Assembly: GCA_046092445.1 (NCBI GenBank)
Contig: JBJTDR010000063.1
Span: 1-38,517, forward strand
Direction of reading: 5' to 3'
Source: CAIUPE01 sp046092445
Lineage (GTDB): Bacteria; Pseudomonadota; Alphaproteobacteria; Rhizobiales; Beijerinckiaceae
Length of the DNA stretch: 38,517 nucleotides
This document shows, piece after piece, positions 31,815-38,517 of the stretch (position 1 is its first letter; each line of letters begins with the position of its first letter). Both the position numbers and the translations under genes were made by a program. A model generated the notes under the pieces. The model was given only the letters and a program-made list of their open reading frames with translations. It was not told where the DNA came from and ran no database searches.

Positions 31815-32378
31815 TTACTGCCGGAACGGGAAATTAAACGCCCGCAATAATGCACGGGCCTCTTCGTCTGTTTTAGCTGTGGTACAAATCACAATATCCA
31901 TACCCCACACCGCCTCAGCCTTATCGTAATTGATCTCAGGGAAAACCAAGTGTTCTTTGATCCCGAGGGCATAATTACCGCGGCCATCGAACGATTTCGG
32001 ATTTAACCCCCTGAAATCCCTGACACGCGGCAAAGCGACAGTTACCAAACGGTCAAGAAATTCGTACATTCGAGACTTGCGTAGTGTCACCTTCGCGCCA
32101 ATTGGCATATTTTCGCGAACCTTAAACTGAGCGATTGCTTTCCGAGCCCTCGTTACAATCGGACGTTGTCCTGCAATGAGAGCAAGGTCAGCGGCAGCGA
32201 CTTGAACCTTCTTGGTATCGGCAGTGGCCTCACCCACTCCCATGTTTATCACAACCTTCTCTATGGCCGGGATCTCCATGACATTCTTGTAGCCGAATTC
32301 TTCGGTCATCTTATGCCGAATAACCGAGGTATAAACTGCCTTCAATCTAGGCTCGTGCGTAGAAACCTGATTAGCCAT
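31815..32378 (-). CDS. rplE: 50S ribosomal protein L5
   Basis: A 187-residue protein that binds 5S rRNA and contacts S13 in bridge B1b. Family strings are MTEEFGYKNVMEIPAIEKVV, INMGVGEATADTKKVQVAAA, LALIAGQRPIVTRARKAIAQ and FKVRENMPIGAKVTLRKSRM, then LPRVRDFRGLNPKSFDGRGN. Its start overlaps the end of rplX by 8 nt, implying translational coupling. The length is normal (179-187). Confidence 0.98.
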   Translation of the reverse strand: MANQVSTHEPRLKAVYTSVIRHKMTEEFGYKNVMEIPAIEKVVINMGVGEATADTKKVQVAAADLALIAGQRPIVTRARKAIAQFKVRENMPIGAKVTLRKSRMYEFLDRLVTVALPRVRDFRGLNPKSFDGRGNYALGIKEHLVFPEINYDKAEAVWGMDIVICTTAKTDEEARALLRAFNFPFRQ

Positions 32379-32688
32379 CGATCAAATCTCCCGAGCGTTT
32401 GGAAAATCTCACCTTGCGGCCATCATCCAAGACTTTAAAGCCGACACGTGTCGGTTTTCCGTCCTTCGGGTCACGCAGTGCAAGATTTGAAAGATGCACC
32501 GGCAGTTCCTTGGAGGTAATACCGGCCTCCTGATTGACCGACTGCTTGCGATGCCTTTTGACGACGTTGATACCCCGCACCACCGCCTTAAACTCCCGAG
32601 GGAAAACCTGAACGACCTCCCCAGTTTTACCCTTATCGCGACCAGTCGTCACAAAGACGGTATCGCCCTTTCTGATTTTTGCAGCCAT
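32371..32688 (-). CDS. rplX: 50S ribosomal protein L24
   Basis: A 105-residue KOW-domain protein that initiates assembly of the large subunit by binding domain I of 23S rRNA. It starts MAAKIRKGDTVFVTTGRDKG and continues KTGEVVQVFPREFKAVVRGI and NVVKRHRKQS, with GITSKELPVHLSNLALRDPK later. Its ATG overlaps the rplN stop by one base (TGATG), and its end overlaps rplE by 8 nt, so all three genes are coupled. Confidence 0.98.
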   Translation of the reverse strand: MAAKIRKGDTVFVTTGRDKGKTGEVVQVFPREFKAVVRGINVVKRHRKQSVNQEAGITSKELPVHLSNLALRDPKDGKPTRVGFKVLDDGRKVRFSKRSGDLIDG

Positions 32689-33056
32689 CAGAGCACCTCC
32701 GGGGCGAGCGAAACAATCTTCATATGGTTTTTCGACCTCAGTTCACGAGGAACGGGGCCAAATATACGGGTACCGACGGGTTCCTTCTGTGCATTGATCA
32801 ATACTGCAGCATTTGTGTCAAAACGAATAACCGACCCATCTGGACGCTGAATATCTTTCGCCGTCCGAACAACGACGGCCTTCATGACGTCCCCCTTCTT
32901 AACGCGACCACGAGGAATTGCCTCCTTTATTGAGACAACAATTATATCTCCGATGCCGGCATAGCGACGTTTCGAGCCGCCAAGAACTTTTATGCACATC
33001 ACACGGCGTGCACCAGAGTTATCGGCGACATCGAGGTTCGTTTGTACTTGGATCAT
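32688..33056 (-). CDS. rplN: 50S ribosomal protein L14
   Basis: A 122-residue protein, the standard L14 length, forming intersubunit bridges B5 and B8 and the docking site of the silencing factor RsfS. It begins MIQVQTNLDVADNSGARRVM and contains CIKVLGGSKRRYAGIGDIIV, AIPRGRVKKGDVMKAVVVRT and IFGPVPRELRSKNHMKIVSL. It is separated from rpsQ by 121 nt, the largest gap within the S10-spc part; that gap (33057-33177) holds only short inverted repeats such as CCGGCGTTACCGG. Confidence 0.98.
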   Translation of the reverse strand: MIQVQTNLDVADNSGARRVMCIKVLGGSKRRYAGIGDIIVVSIKEAIPRGRVKKGDVMKAVVVRTAKDIQRPDGSVIRFDTNAAVLINAQKEPVGTRIFGPVPRELRSKNHMKIVSLAPEVL

Positions 33057-33177
33057 TGCCTCGATCCTCTCTCTTTCTCAGACTGGTTTCCAGCCCCGAC
33101 ACCGGTAACGCCGGACTTCGACTGACGAGGGCTAACCGCCTCCCATCCGATTGGAAATCTCACAAGATACCCTACGT

Positions 33178-33405
33178 TCACTCAACCACGACCCACGACT
33201 TCAACTTGGATAAAGGCCGCGTCTCCTGAATACTTACAGTATCACCCGCCTTAACCCTGTTCTTCTCATCGTGCGCATGGTAGTGTTTTGATCGCCGCAC
33301 GGTCTTCTTGAACAGCGGATGTGTAAACCGCCGCTCAACCCTGACAACAATTGTTTTATCCTGCTTATCGCTGACAACAACACCTTGTAAAATACGTTTT
33401 GGCAT
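33178..33405 (-). CDS. rpsQ: 30S ribosomal protein S17
   Basis: A 75-residue OB-fold protein that binds 16S rRNA early in assembly. It starts MPKRILQGVVVSDKQDKTIV and continues VRVERRFTHPLFKKTVRRSK and HYHAHDEKNRVKAGDTVSIQ ETRPLSKLKSWVVVE-type ending, all standard. It lies 10 nt after rpmC; in the S10 operon it is the last gene before the spc part. Confidence 0.98.
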   Translation of the reverse strand: MPKRILQGVVVSDKQDKTIVVRVERRFTHPLFKKTVRRSKHYHAHDEKNRVKAGDTVSIQETRPLSKLKSWVVVE

Positions 33406-33415
33406 GTGTCTCTCC

Positions 33416-33631
33416 TCAGGACTGGCTTGCGGAAGCGCGTTTTGAAATCAGGGCTGTCTTAATCCGAGCAATATCACGCCGGACAAATCGAGCCCGCGAT
33501 GTATTTTCGAGCTGCCCCGTGGCCTTCTGAAAACGCAGATTGAACTGCTCCTTCTTCAGCCGCGAAAATTCATCTTGAAGTTGATCGGGCGACATTAACC
33601 TCAGCTCCGAAACACGCTGTGCGCTTTTCAT
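33416..33631 (-). CDS. rpmC: 50S ribosomal protein L29
   Basis: A 71-residue two-helix protein next to L23 at the polypeptide tunnel exit. Typical strings are VSELRLMSPDQLQDEFSRLK and KEQFNLRFQKATGQLENTSR, followed by FVRRDIARIKTALISKRAS. It starts 10 nt after rplP and ends 10 nt before rpsQ. Confidence 0.97.
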   Translation of the reverse strand: MKSAQRVSELRLMSPDQLQDEFSRLKKEQFNLRFQKATGQLENTSRARFVRRDIARIKTALISKRASASQS

Positions 33632-33641
33632 GGATATCTCC

Positions 33642-34055
33642 CTATTCCGCTATACGCTGAACAAACCGCGTCTTGATCGGAAGTTTCGCGGCTGCGAGCG
33701 TTAACGCCTCCCGCGCGACATCAACAGGCACGCCATCAACTTCGAACATGATCCGACCGGGCTTTACACGGCATGCCCAGAACTCTGGCGCGCCCTTTCC
33801 CTTTCCCATTCGAACTTCCGCCGGCTTGGATGATACCGGGACATCGGGAAAAACCCGAATCCAAACACGACCCGCGCGCTTCATGTGGCGGGTGAGCGCA
33901 CGACGTGCTGCCTCAATTTGCCGCGCCGTGATGCGCTCCGGCTGAAGAGCCTTAAGACCATACTCTCCAAAATCCAGACTCGTCGCGCCCTTTGAAGCGC
34001 CACGGATACGGCCCTTGAACTGCTTCCGAAACTTGGTTTTCTTTGGCTGCAACAT
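33642..34055 (-). CDS. rplP: 50S ribosomal protein L16
   Basis: A 137-residue protein at the base of the central protuberance that helps position A-site tRNA. It starts MLQPKKTKFRKQFKGRIRGA and contains ERITARQIEAARRALTRHMK, GRVWIRVFPDVPVSSKPAEV and RMGKGKGAPEFWACRVKPGR. The gene lies 26 nt after rpsC and 10 nt before rpmC. All standard strings are intact. Confidence 0.98.
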   Translation of the reverse strand: MLQPKKTKFRKQFKGRIRGASKGATSLDFGEYGLKALQPERITARQIEAARRALTRHMKRAGRVWIRVFPDVPVSSKPAEVRMGKGKGAPEFWACRVKPGRIMFEVDGVPVDVAREALTLAAAKLPIKTRFVQRIAE

Positions 34056-34081
34056 CAGATCTTCTCTTCGGCTGTTCCGGA

Positions 34082-34786
34082 CTAAGCTGCGTTATCTCGA
34101 CGCGAAACGGAGCGACCAGTTTCCTCCGTCATGCGCTTTTCCTGAGCCATCGGATCGTGATCAAGAATTTCCCCTTTAAAAATCCAAACCTTGATCCCAC
34201 AGGTCCCGTAAGTGGTAAATGCCGTCCCGATTCCGTAGTCAATATCCGCCCGCAATGTATGCAAAGGAACACGCCCTTCCCTGTACCATTCAAGACGGGC
34301 AATCTCGGCACCGCCAAGGCGCCCCGAGCAATTAATCCTAATTCCTTCCGCACCAAGACGCATCGCCGCCTGAACTGAGCGCTTCATCGCCCGCCTGAAC
34401 GCAACGCGTCGCTCAAGCTGTTGGGCAATCGCATCGGCAACAAGCGTAGAGTCGATTTCCGGTTTCCTTACTTCGACAATGTTTAGCACGACCTCAGAGC
34501 TCGTCATTCTTCCAACTGATGAGCGAAGTTTCTCGATGTCGGCGCCTTTTTTTCCGATAACCACCCCCGGACGCGCCGAGTAGATCGTTACTCTGCATTT
34601 CTTATGTGGACGCTCGATGATGATCCGCGACACACCAGCCTGTTTCAAGACCTTCATCAGCATCGCACGAATCTTAATATCCTCGTGCAGCAGTTTCCCG
34701 AACTCACCCTTCACCGCAACCCAGCGGCTATCCCATGTACGGTTGATGCCGAGACGCAGACCGATCGGATTTACCTTTTGTCCCAT
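34082..34786 (-). CDS. rpsC: 30S ribosomal protein S3
   Basis: A 234-residue protein with an N-terminal KH domain and a C-terminal domain at the mRNA entry. It begins MGQKVNPIGLRLGINRTWDS, and the KH loop reads GVVIGKKGADIEKLRSSV; the C-terminal domain contains FRRAMKRSVQAAMRLGAEGI and CSGRLGGAEIARLEWYREGR. The ATG at 34786 has GAGGAG upstream; the frame stays open 32 codons further but lies inside rplV. It is 10 nt after rplV. Confidence 0.98.
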   Translation of the reverse strand: MGQKVNPIGLRLGINRTWDSRWVAVKGEFGKLLHEDIKIRAMLMKVLKQAGVSRIIIERPHKKCRVTIYSARPGVVIGKKGADIEKLRSSVGRMTSSEVVLNIVEVRKPEIDSTLVADAIAQQLERRVAFRRAMKRSVQAAMRLGAEGIRINCSGRLGGAEIARLEWYREGRVPLHTLRADIDYGIGTAFTTYGTCGIKVWIFKGEILDHDPMAQEKRMTEETGRSVSRRDNAA

Positions 34787-34796
34787 CGCTAACTCC

Positions 34797-35186
34797 TCAA
34801 GCCTCGATTGCAGGTCGAACGCTTTCGCGAACAATGATTGTAAGGTTGGAGAAAGGCTTCTCCACTCTGCCAGCGCGACCACGGGCTCTAGCGTGAAAGC
34901 GTTTCATCACAAGAGCCTTCCCGACAAAGGCCTGCGATACCACCAGATCGTCAACGTCCAGATCATGATTGTTCTCGGCATTCGCAATGGCACTCTGCAA
35001 ACATTTCCGAACGTCCAGTGCACTACGCTTGCGGGAAAACTCCAAGTCGGCCAGAGCACGGGAGACCTTTTTGCCTCGGATCATCTGCGCAAGAAGATTC
35101 AGCTTTTGGGGCGAAACACGCAACATGCGAGATATTGCCTTTGCCTCATTTTCAGCAAGCGTTCTGGGGCTAGCAACTTTACCCAT
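34797..35186 (-). CDS. rplV: 50S ribosomal protein L22
   Basis: A 129-residue protein whose beta-hairpin narrows the nascent-peptide tunnel together with L4; changes in that loop can affect macrolide sensitivity. Family strings are ISRMLRVSPQKLNLLAQMIR, GKKVSRALADLEFSRKRSAL and FVGKALVMKRFHARARGRAG, the last being the tunnel loop, with no visible change. An N-terminal extension (MGKVASPRTLAENEAKA) is typical of Alphaproteobacteria. It lies 3 nt after rpsS. Confidence 0.98.
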   Translation of the reverse strand: MGKVASPRTLAENEAKAISRMLRVSPQKLNLLAQMIRGKKVSRALADLEFSRKRSALDVRKCLQSAIANAENNHDLDVDDLVVSQAFVGKALVMKRFHARARGRAGRVEKPFSNLTIIVRESVRPAIEA

Positions 35187-35189
35187 GGC

Positions 35190-35468
35190 TCACTTCCTTT
35201 TCGCTTTCTTGTCGGCCGTATGGCCGTAAAAAGTACGAGTTGGCGCAAATTCTCCAAACTTGTGACCTACCATTTCCTCGGATACCGCCACAGGTATGTG
35301 TTTATGGCCATTGTAAACTGCAAAATTCAACCCGACGAAGTTCGGTAAAATCGTCGAACGGCGACTCCAAATCTTTATCTGGTCCGCTCGCCCTGACGCA
35401 CGCGAAGCATCCACCTTTCGAAGGAGATATCCGTCAACGAACGGACCTTTCCATACTGAACGAGTCAT
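35190..35468 (-). CDS. rpsS: 30S ribosomal protein S19
   Basis: A 92-residue protein of the 30S head that pairs with S13. It starts MTRSVWKGPFVDGYLLRKVD and contains IKIWSRRSTILPNFVGLNFA, VYNGHKHIPVAVSEEMVGHK and FGEFAPTRTFYGHTADKKAK, all fully conserved. It starts 12 nt after rplB and ends 3 nt before rplV. Confidence 0.99.
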   Translation of the reverse strand: MTRSVWKGPFVDGYLLRKVDASRASGRADQIKIWSRRSTILPNFVGLNFAVYNGHKHIPVAVSEEMVGHKFGEFAPTRTFYGHTADKKAKRK

Positions 35469-35480
35469 ACCGCCTACCCT

Positions 35481-36320
35481 CTATTTGCTCTTCCGTGCGT
35501 GTCTACTGGCTATAATTAACGTATCCGTACGCTTGTTCGAGCGCGTCTTCTTGCCCTTCGTAGGTTTACCCCAAGGAGTAACGGGATGGCGCCCCCCAGA
35601 CGTACGCCCCTCACCACCACCATGCGGATGATCAACCGGATTCATAGTAACGCCACGATTGTGAGGTCGCTGACCCAACCACCGTTGCCGCCCAGCTTTA
35701 CCGATCGTGGAATTCATGTGATCCGGATTAGAGACCGCGCCGACCGTGGCAAAGCAACCACCGAGAACCAGCCTCTGCTCGCCCGACTTCAACCGGACAA
35801 TGACATAGCCCTGGTCGCGACCGACAATCTGGACGTAATTCCCCGCAGACCGCGCCAAGGCACCACCCTTGCCAATCTTCAGTTCAACGTTGTGAACAAG
35901 CGTTCCTACAGGAACGTTCCCGATCGGCATTGCATTACCAGGCTTGATATCGACATGGAGGCCCGCGACGACTTCGTCTCCCACTTCCAGACGCTGAGGC
36001 GCAAGAATATACGACAGATTGCCCGACAAATAACGGATTAGAGCGATAAAAGCTGTCCGGTTAGGATCATATTCAATCCTCTCAACGATGGCAGGCTCAT
36101 CCAAATTATCACGGCGACGGAAATCGATAACCCGATATGCCTGCTTGTGACCTCCGCCACGAAAGCGCACCGTAATTCTGCCATAATTGTTGCGACCACC
36201 ACTCGATATCTTTGCCTCGGTCAAAGTTTTGACTGGCTTACCCTTATAGAGTTCACTACGGTCAACTTGAACAAGCTGACGAAGGCTCGGTGTCGTTGGC
36301 TTGAAGCTTTTGAGCGCCAT
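35481..36320 (-). CDS. rplB: 50S ribosomal protein L2
   Basis: A 279-residue primary 23S rRNA-binding protein needed for the peptidyl-transferase centre. It opens MALKSFKPTTPSLRQLVQVD and contains GRITVRFRGGGHKQAYRVID; the conserved C-terminal loop is GVTMNPVDHPHGGGEGRTSG with the functionally important His, ending in KKTRSNKRTDTLIIASRHAR. It lies 19 nt after rplW and 12 nt before rpsS. Confidence 0.99.
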   Translation of the reverse strand: MALKSFKPTTPSLRQLVQVDRSELYKGKPVKTLTEAKISSGGRNNYGRITVRFRGGGHKQAYRVIDFRRRDNLDEPAIVERIEYDPNRTAFIALIRYLSGNLSYILAPQRLEVGDEVVAGLHVDIKPGNAMPIGNVPVGTLVHNVELKIGKGGALARSAGNYVQIVGRDQGYVIVRLKSGEQRLVLGGCFATVGAVSNPDHMNSTIGKAGRQRWLGQRPHNRGVTMNPVDHPHGGGEGRTSGGRHPVTPWGKPTKGKKTRSNKRTDTLIIASRHARKSK

Positions 36321-36339
36321 AGTACCTGTTCCCTAGCAA

Positions 36340-36636
36340 TCACAGACCAGACGTGATGTCGATCGATTCGCCCTGAACGAGCGTTACGACGGCTTTCTTT
36401 ACATCAGACTGTTGACCCACGGTTCCCTTGAACCGCTTAATCTTGCCCATTCGTATCAACGTGTTTACGCTCTTGACTTTAACACCGAAAATTTTTTCTA
36501 CAGCAGCTTTGATCTGCGGTTTTGTTGCGTCCTGACAAACCTTGAAAACCACCTGATTATGCTCTGAAGCAGAAGTGGCTTTTTCCGTAACAACGGGACT
36601 GGCGATCACATCGTAAAGTCGTGCATCCAAACTCAT
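36340..36636 (-). CDS. rplW: 50S ribosomal protein L23
   Basis: A 98-residue protein at the tunnel exit where trigger factor and signal recognition particle dock. It contains DVIASPVVTEKATSASEHNQ, FKVCQDATKPQIKAAVEKIF and GVKVKSVNTLIRMGKIKRFK. Its ATG overlaps the rplD stop by 4 nt (ATGA), so translation is coupled. Length is normal. Confidence 0.98.
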   Translation of the reverse strand: MSLDARLYDVIASPVVTEKATSASEHNQVVFKVCQDATKPQIKAAVEKIFGVKVKSVNTLIRMGKIKRFKGTVGQQSDVKKAVVTLVQGESIDITSGL

Positions 36637-37253
36637 CTGAATTGTGCCTCCAGCACTTCAACGGCCGCCTTGGTCAGCAAAATCGTATCACGACGAAGTA
36701 GGTCGTAAACGTTAATGCCCTGCACATGCAGCACATCCACATTCGGAATATTTCGAGACGCAAGAGCGAAGTTCATATCAACCTCACCGCTGTCAACAAG
36801 CAGCGCACTTGCAATGCCCAGCTTATTGAACTGCGCCAGCAAACTCTTTGTCTTAGGTTCAGATACAACAGCCCTGTCCAGAACACGAATTGATCCATCC
36901 CGAAACTTGGCAGATAGCGCGTGCCGCAATGCCATCGCTCTGACTTTCTTCGGCAGATCATGAGCATGTGACCGCACAACGGGTCCCATCGCTCGTCCGC
37001 CACCCCGAAACTGCGGTACGCGCGCCGAACCATGTCGAGCACCCCCAGTACCCTTCTGCTTATAGAGCTTCTTTCCCGTGCGCCAAATCTCTGCGCGCCC
37101 CTTGGTCTTGTGCGTTCCTGCCTGACGCTTTGCAAGCTGCCAAAGTACGACGCGCTGAATGATGTCTTGACGTGGTACGCAACCAAAGATCGACTCCGAA
37201 AGCTCAACGGAACCAGCCTTCCCACCATCAAGCGTAATGACATCCACCTTCAT
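36633..37253 (-). CDS. rplD: 50S ribosomal protein L4
   Basis: A 206-residue protein with a long loop reaching the tunnel constriction; in E. coli it also represses the S10 operon. It starts MKVDVITLDGGKAGSVELSE, and the loop reads YKQKGTGGARHGSARVPQFR. The ATG at 37253 overlaps the rplC stop by one base; a GTG directly before it (37256) would give one extra residue. The start of rplW overlaps its end by 4 nt. I did not find the L4-binding leader, because its expected place before rpsJ is only 65 nt long here. Confidence 0.98.
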   Translation of the reverse strand: MKVDVITLDGGKAGSVELSESIFGCVPRQDIIQRVVLWQLAKRQAGTHKTKGRAEIWRTGKKLYKQKGTGGARHGSARVPQFRGGGRAMGPVVRSHAHDLPKKVRAMALRHALSAKFRDGSIRVLDRAVVSEPKTKSLLAQFNKLGIASALLVDSGEVDMNFALASRNIPNVDVLHVQGINVYDLLRRDTILLTKAAVEVLEAQFR

Positions 37254-37978
37254 CACGCGTTCTCCTGCTCAACACCCAAAACGGGGACAGCAGATGCTTC
37301 GCCCCGAATCCGAAAACTCCCGGGAAGCGGCGCATCCTTGGGGAGCGGACGCTTCACAGCGTCACGCACAAAGACATAACCGCCCTTTACACCAGGAACC
37401 GCTCCTTCGACCATGATCAGACCACGCGTAAGATCAGTTTGAACAACACGAAGATTTTGCGTCGTAATCCGATCCGTACCCATGTGGCCCGGCATCTTCT
37501 TATTCTTGAACGTCTTACCCGGATCCTGACGACCGCCAGTCGAACCGATCGACCTGTGAGAGATCGAAACGCCGTGTGTCGCCCGAAGCCCGCCGAAGTT
37601 CCAGCGCTTCATACCGCCCGCAAACCCCTTGCCAGTGCTCGAACCAGTCACATCGACAAACTGTCCAACCACAAAATGATCAACCGTTATTTCAGCACCA
37701 ACCGGGATCATATCGGCTGCATCAACTCGAAACTCGGCAAGTTTCTGTTTCGGTTCAATCTTAGCGGCGGCAAAATGTCCACGCTGAGCACGCGACACGT
37801 TCTTTACCTTCGCCAGGCCAACACCTACCTGAACCGCCGTATATCCATTCTTTTCGTCAGTCCGGTGGGCAACCACTTCGCAGTGATCAACCTTCAAGAC
37901 GGTAACAGGCACATGGACCCCGGAATCCGTAAAGATCCTTGTCATACCGACCTTTTGGGCAATAACGCCTGACCTCAT
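37253..37978 (-). CDS. rplC: 50S ribosomal protein L3
   Basis: A 241-residue protein that reaches the peptidyl-transferase centre. It starts MRSGVIAQKVGMTRIFTDSG and contains KGFAGGMKRWNFGGLRATHG, SISHRSIGSTGGRQDPGKTF and NKKMPGHMGTDRITTQNLRV. The Gln in GGRQDPG is the residue methylated by PrmB in E. coli. It is longer than the E. coli form (209) because of C-terminal alphaproteobacterial residues (KRPLPKDAPLPGSFRIRGEA). It starts 26 nt after rpsJ. Confidence 0.98.
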   Translation of the reverse strand: MRSGVIAQKVGMTRIFTDSGVHVPVTVLKVDHCEVVAHRTDEKNGYTAVQVGVGLAKVKNVSRAQRGHFAAAKIEPKQKLAEFRVDAADMIPVGAEITVDHFVVGQFVDVTGSSTGKGFAGGMKRWNFGGLRATHGVSISHRSIGSTGGRQDPGKTFKNKKMPGHMGTDRITTQNLRVVQTDLTRGLIMVEGAVPGVKGGYVFVRDAVKRPLPKDAPLPGSFRIRGEASAVPVLGVEQENA

Positions 37979-38004
37979 TTTAGTCCCCGTATCCGCTATC
38001 TGCG

Positions 38005-38313
38005 TTAAAGCTTGATTTCGACGTCTACACCTGCAGCAAGATCGAGCTTCATAAGAGCATCAACGGTCTGCGGGGTAGGATCCACGATGTCGAGCACACG
38101 CTTGTGGGTCCGAATTTCGAATTGCTCGCGAGACTTCTTATCGATGTGAGGCGAACGGTTAACAGTGTAACGCTCAATATGAGTAGGCAAAGGGATAGGC
38201 CCACGAACCTGGGCACCCGTCCGCTTAGCGGTAGACACAATCTCCCGTGTCGAAGCGTCAAGAATCCGATGATCAAACGCCTTGAGACGAATGCGGATAT
38301 TTTGGCCGTTCAT
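38005..38313 (-). CDS. rpsJ: 30S ribosomal protein S10 (NusE)
   Basis: A 102-residue protein of the 30S head that also joins NusB in transcription antitermination. It begins MNGQNIRIRLKAFDHRILDA and contains RTGAQVRGPIPLPTHIERYT, VNRSPHIDKKSREQFEIRTH and KRVLDIVDPTPQTVDALMKL, all standard. It is the first gene of the S10 part, 65 nt after tuf. That gap has a CCC-N7-GGG mini-hairpin followed by CTTCTTTC on the minus strand, too weak to call a terminator. Confidence 0.99.
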   Translation of the reverse strand: MNGQNIRIRLKAFDHRILDASTREIVSTAKRTGAQVRGPIPLPTHIERYTVNRSPHIDKKSREQFEIRTHKRVLDIVDPTPQTVDALMKLDLAAGVDVEIKL

Positions 38314-38378
38314 AACAGAACCCTCGGAACCAATCGTTTGAAAGAAGCCCAGAAACCGGGACCTCCAATTTTACTGCC

Positions 38379-38517
38379 TCAAGCGATGATGCTTGCGACG
38401 ACGCCTGCACCGACGGTGCGGCCACCTTCGCGGATCGCAAAACGCAGCTTCTCTTCCATCGCGATCGGAGCGATCAGCTCCACTTCCATCGCGATGTTAT
38501 CGCCCGGCATCACCATC
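38379..38517 (-). CDS. tuf: Elongation factor Tu, C-terminal end (cut by window edge)
   Basis: The last 45 codons and stop of EF-Tu: MVMPGDNIAMEVELIAPIAM followed by EEKLRFAIREGGRTVGAGVV and ASIIA. This is the third beta-barrel domain that binds aminoacyl-tRNA. The gene continues beyond the right edge. tuf directly upstream of rpsJ is the end of the str operon order (rpsL-rpsG-fusA-tuf). Confidence 0.98.
   Translation of the reverse strand, partial: MVMPGDNIAMEVELIAPIAMEEKLRFAIREGGRTVGAGVVASIIA

Noticed and set aside
24000..38500. Many open frames of 60-245 codons on the plus strand across the ribosomal operon (e.g. 34617-35348)
   Set aside because: They lie opposite highly conserved ribosomal genes, start at arbitrary places and have no recognisable motifs; they are shadows of the real genes.
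1..38517. CRISPR arrays, insertion sequences, prophage or toxin-antitoxin genes
   Set aside because: No regularly spaced repeats, transposase motifs, integrase, phage or toxin-like products were seen on either strand.

Overview
The window looks like a chromosomal segment of an alphaproteobacterium, most likely from the Hyphomicrobiales (Rhizobiales) or a close relative. The main reasons are: adk lies inside the ribosomal operon between secY and rpsM; rpmJ is missing after secY and rpsD is missing between rpsK and rpoA; a mitochondrial-type ATP12 chaperone is present; the order rplQ - htrA - rarA - crcB - rluC - ATP12 matches what I recall of rhizobial chromosomes; and the choline transporter is of the Sinorhizobium ChoXWV type. 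I saw no insertion sequence, phage gene, integrase or CRISPR array. The assignment rests on gene content and protein motifs, because no database search was possible.

Left part (1-11.6 kb, mostly minus strand). A sugar-type module reads leftward and out of the window: a periplasmic binding protein, a permease, an FGGY-family kinase, and two tandem small proteins of the Lin0512 type, the second cut by the window edge. No ATPase for this transporter is visible. Directly upstream lies the choline uptake operon choX-choW-choV, divergent from a choline dehydrogenase gene (betA) on the plus strand. The intergenic region between choX and betA carries several TGAAC/GTTCA half-sites. Choline would be imported by ChoXWV and oxidised by BetA; the next enzyme (BetB) and the usual regulator (BetI) are not in the window. 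Convergent to betA come mgtE (magnesium channel), a translationally coupled unknown gene whose 3' part is antisense to betA, tRNA-Leu(GAG) and a solitary FliN-like SpoA-domain protein.

Middle part (11.6-24 kb). lipB is on the plus strand. A minus-strand group holds an unknown gene, pccA (biotin carboxylase plus biotin carrier) and a gamma-glutamylcyclotransferase-like gene. A plus-strand pair (an esterase of the phospholipase/carboxylesterase type and a family 2 glycosyltransferase) separates pccA from pccB. PccA and PccB together should form propionyl-CoA carboxylase. Further upstream on the minus strand come ATP12, rluC, crcB, rarA and an HtrA/DegP-type periplasmic protease.

Right part (24-38.5 kb, all minus strand). 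This is the complete S10-spc-alpha superoperon in transcription order: tuf (3' end only), rpsJ, rplC, rplD, rplW, rplB, rpsS, rplV, rpsC, rplP, rpmC, rpsQ, rplN, rplX, rplE, rpsN, rpsH, rplF, rplR, rpsE, rpmD, rplO, secY, adk, rpsM, rpsK, rpoA, rplQ. It ends at a clear intrinsic terminator near 24.0 kb. The genes are tightly packed, with several 1-8 nt overlaps. The few larger gaps (around rpsM, before rpoA, and between rpsQ and rplN) hold hairpins, repeat-like sequence or a likely internal promoter.

Most of the window is conserved housekeeping DNA. The least explained parts are the Lin0512/kinase/transporter module, the mgtE-coupled unknown gene, the hairpins placed between transporter genes, and the intergenic repeats around rpsM.
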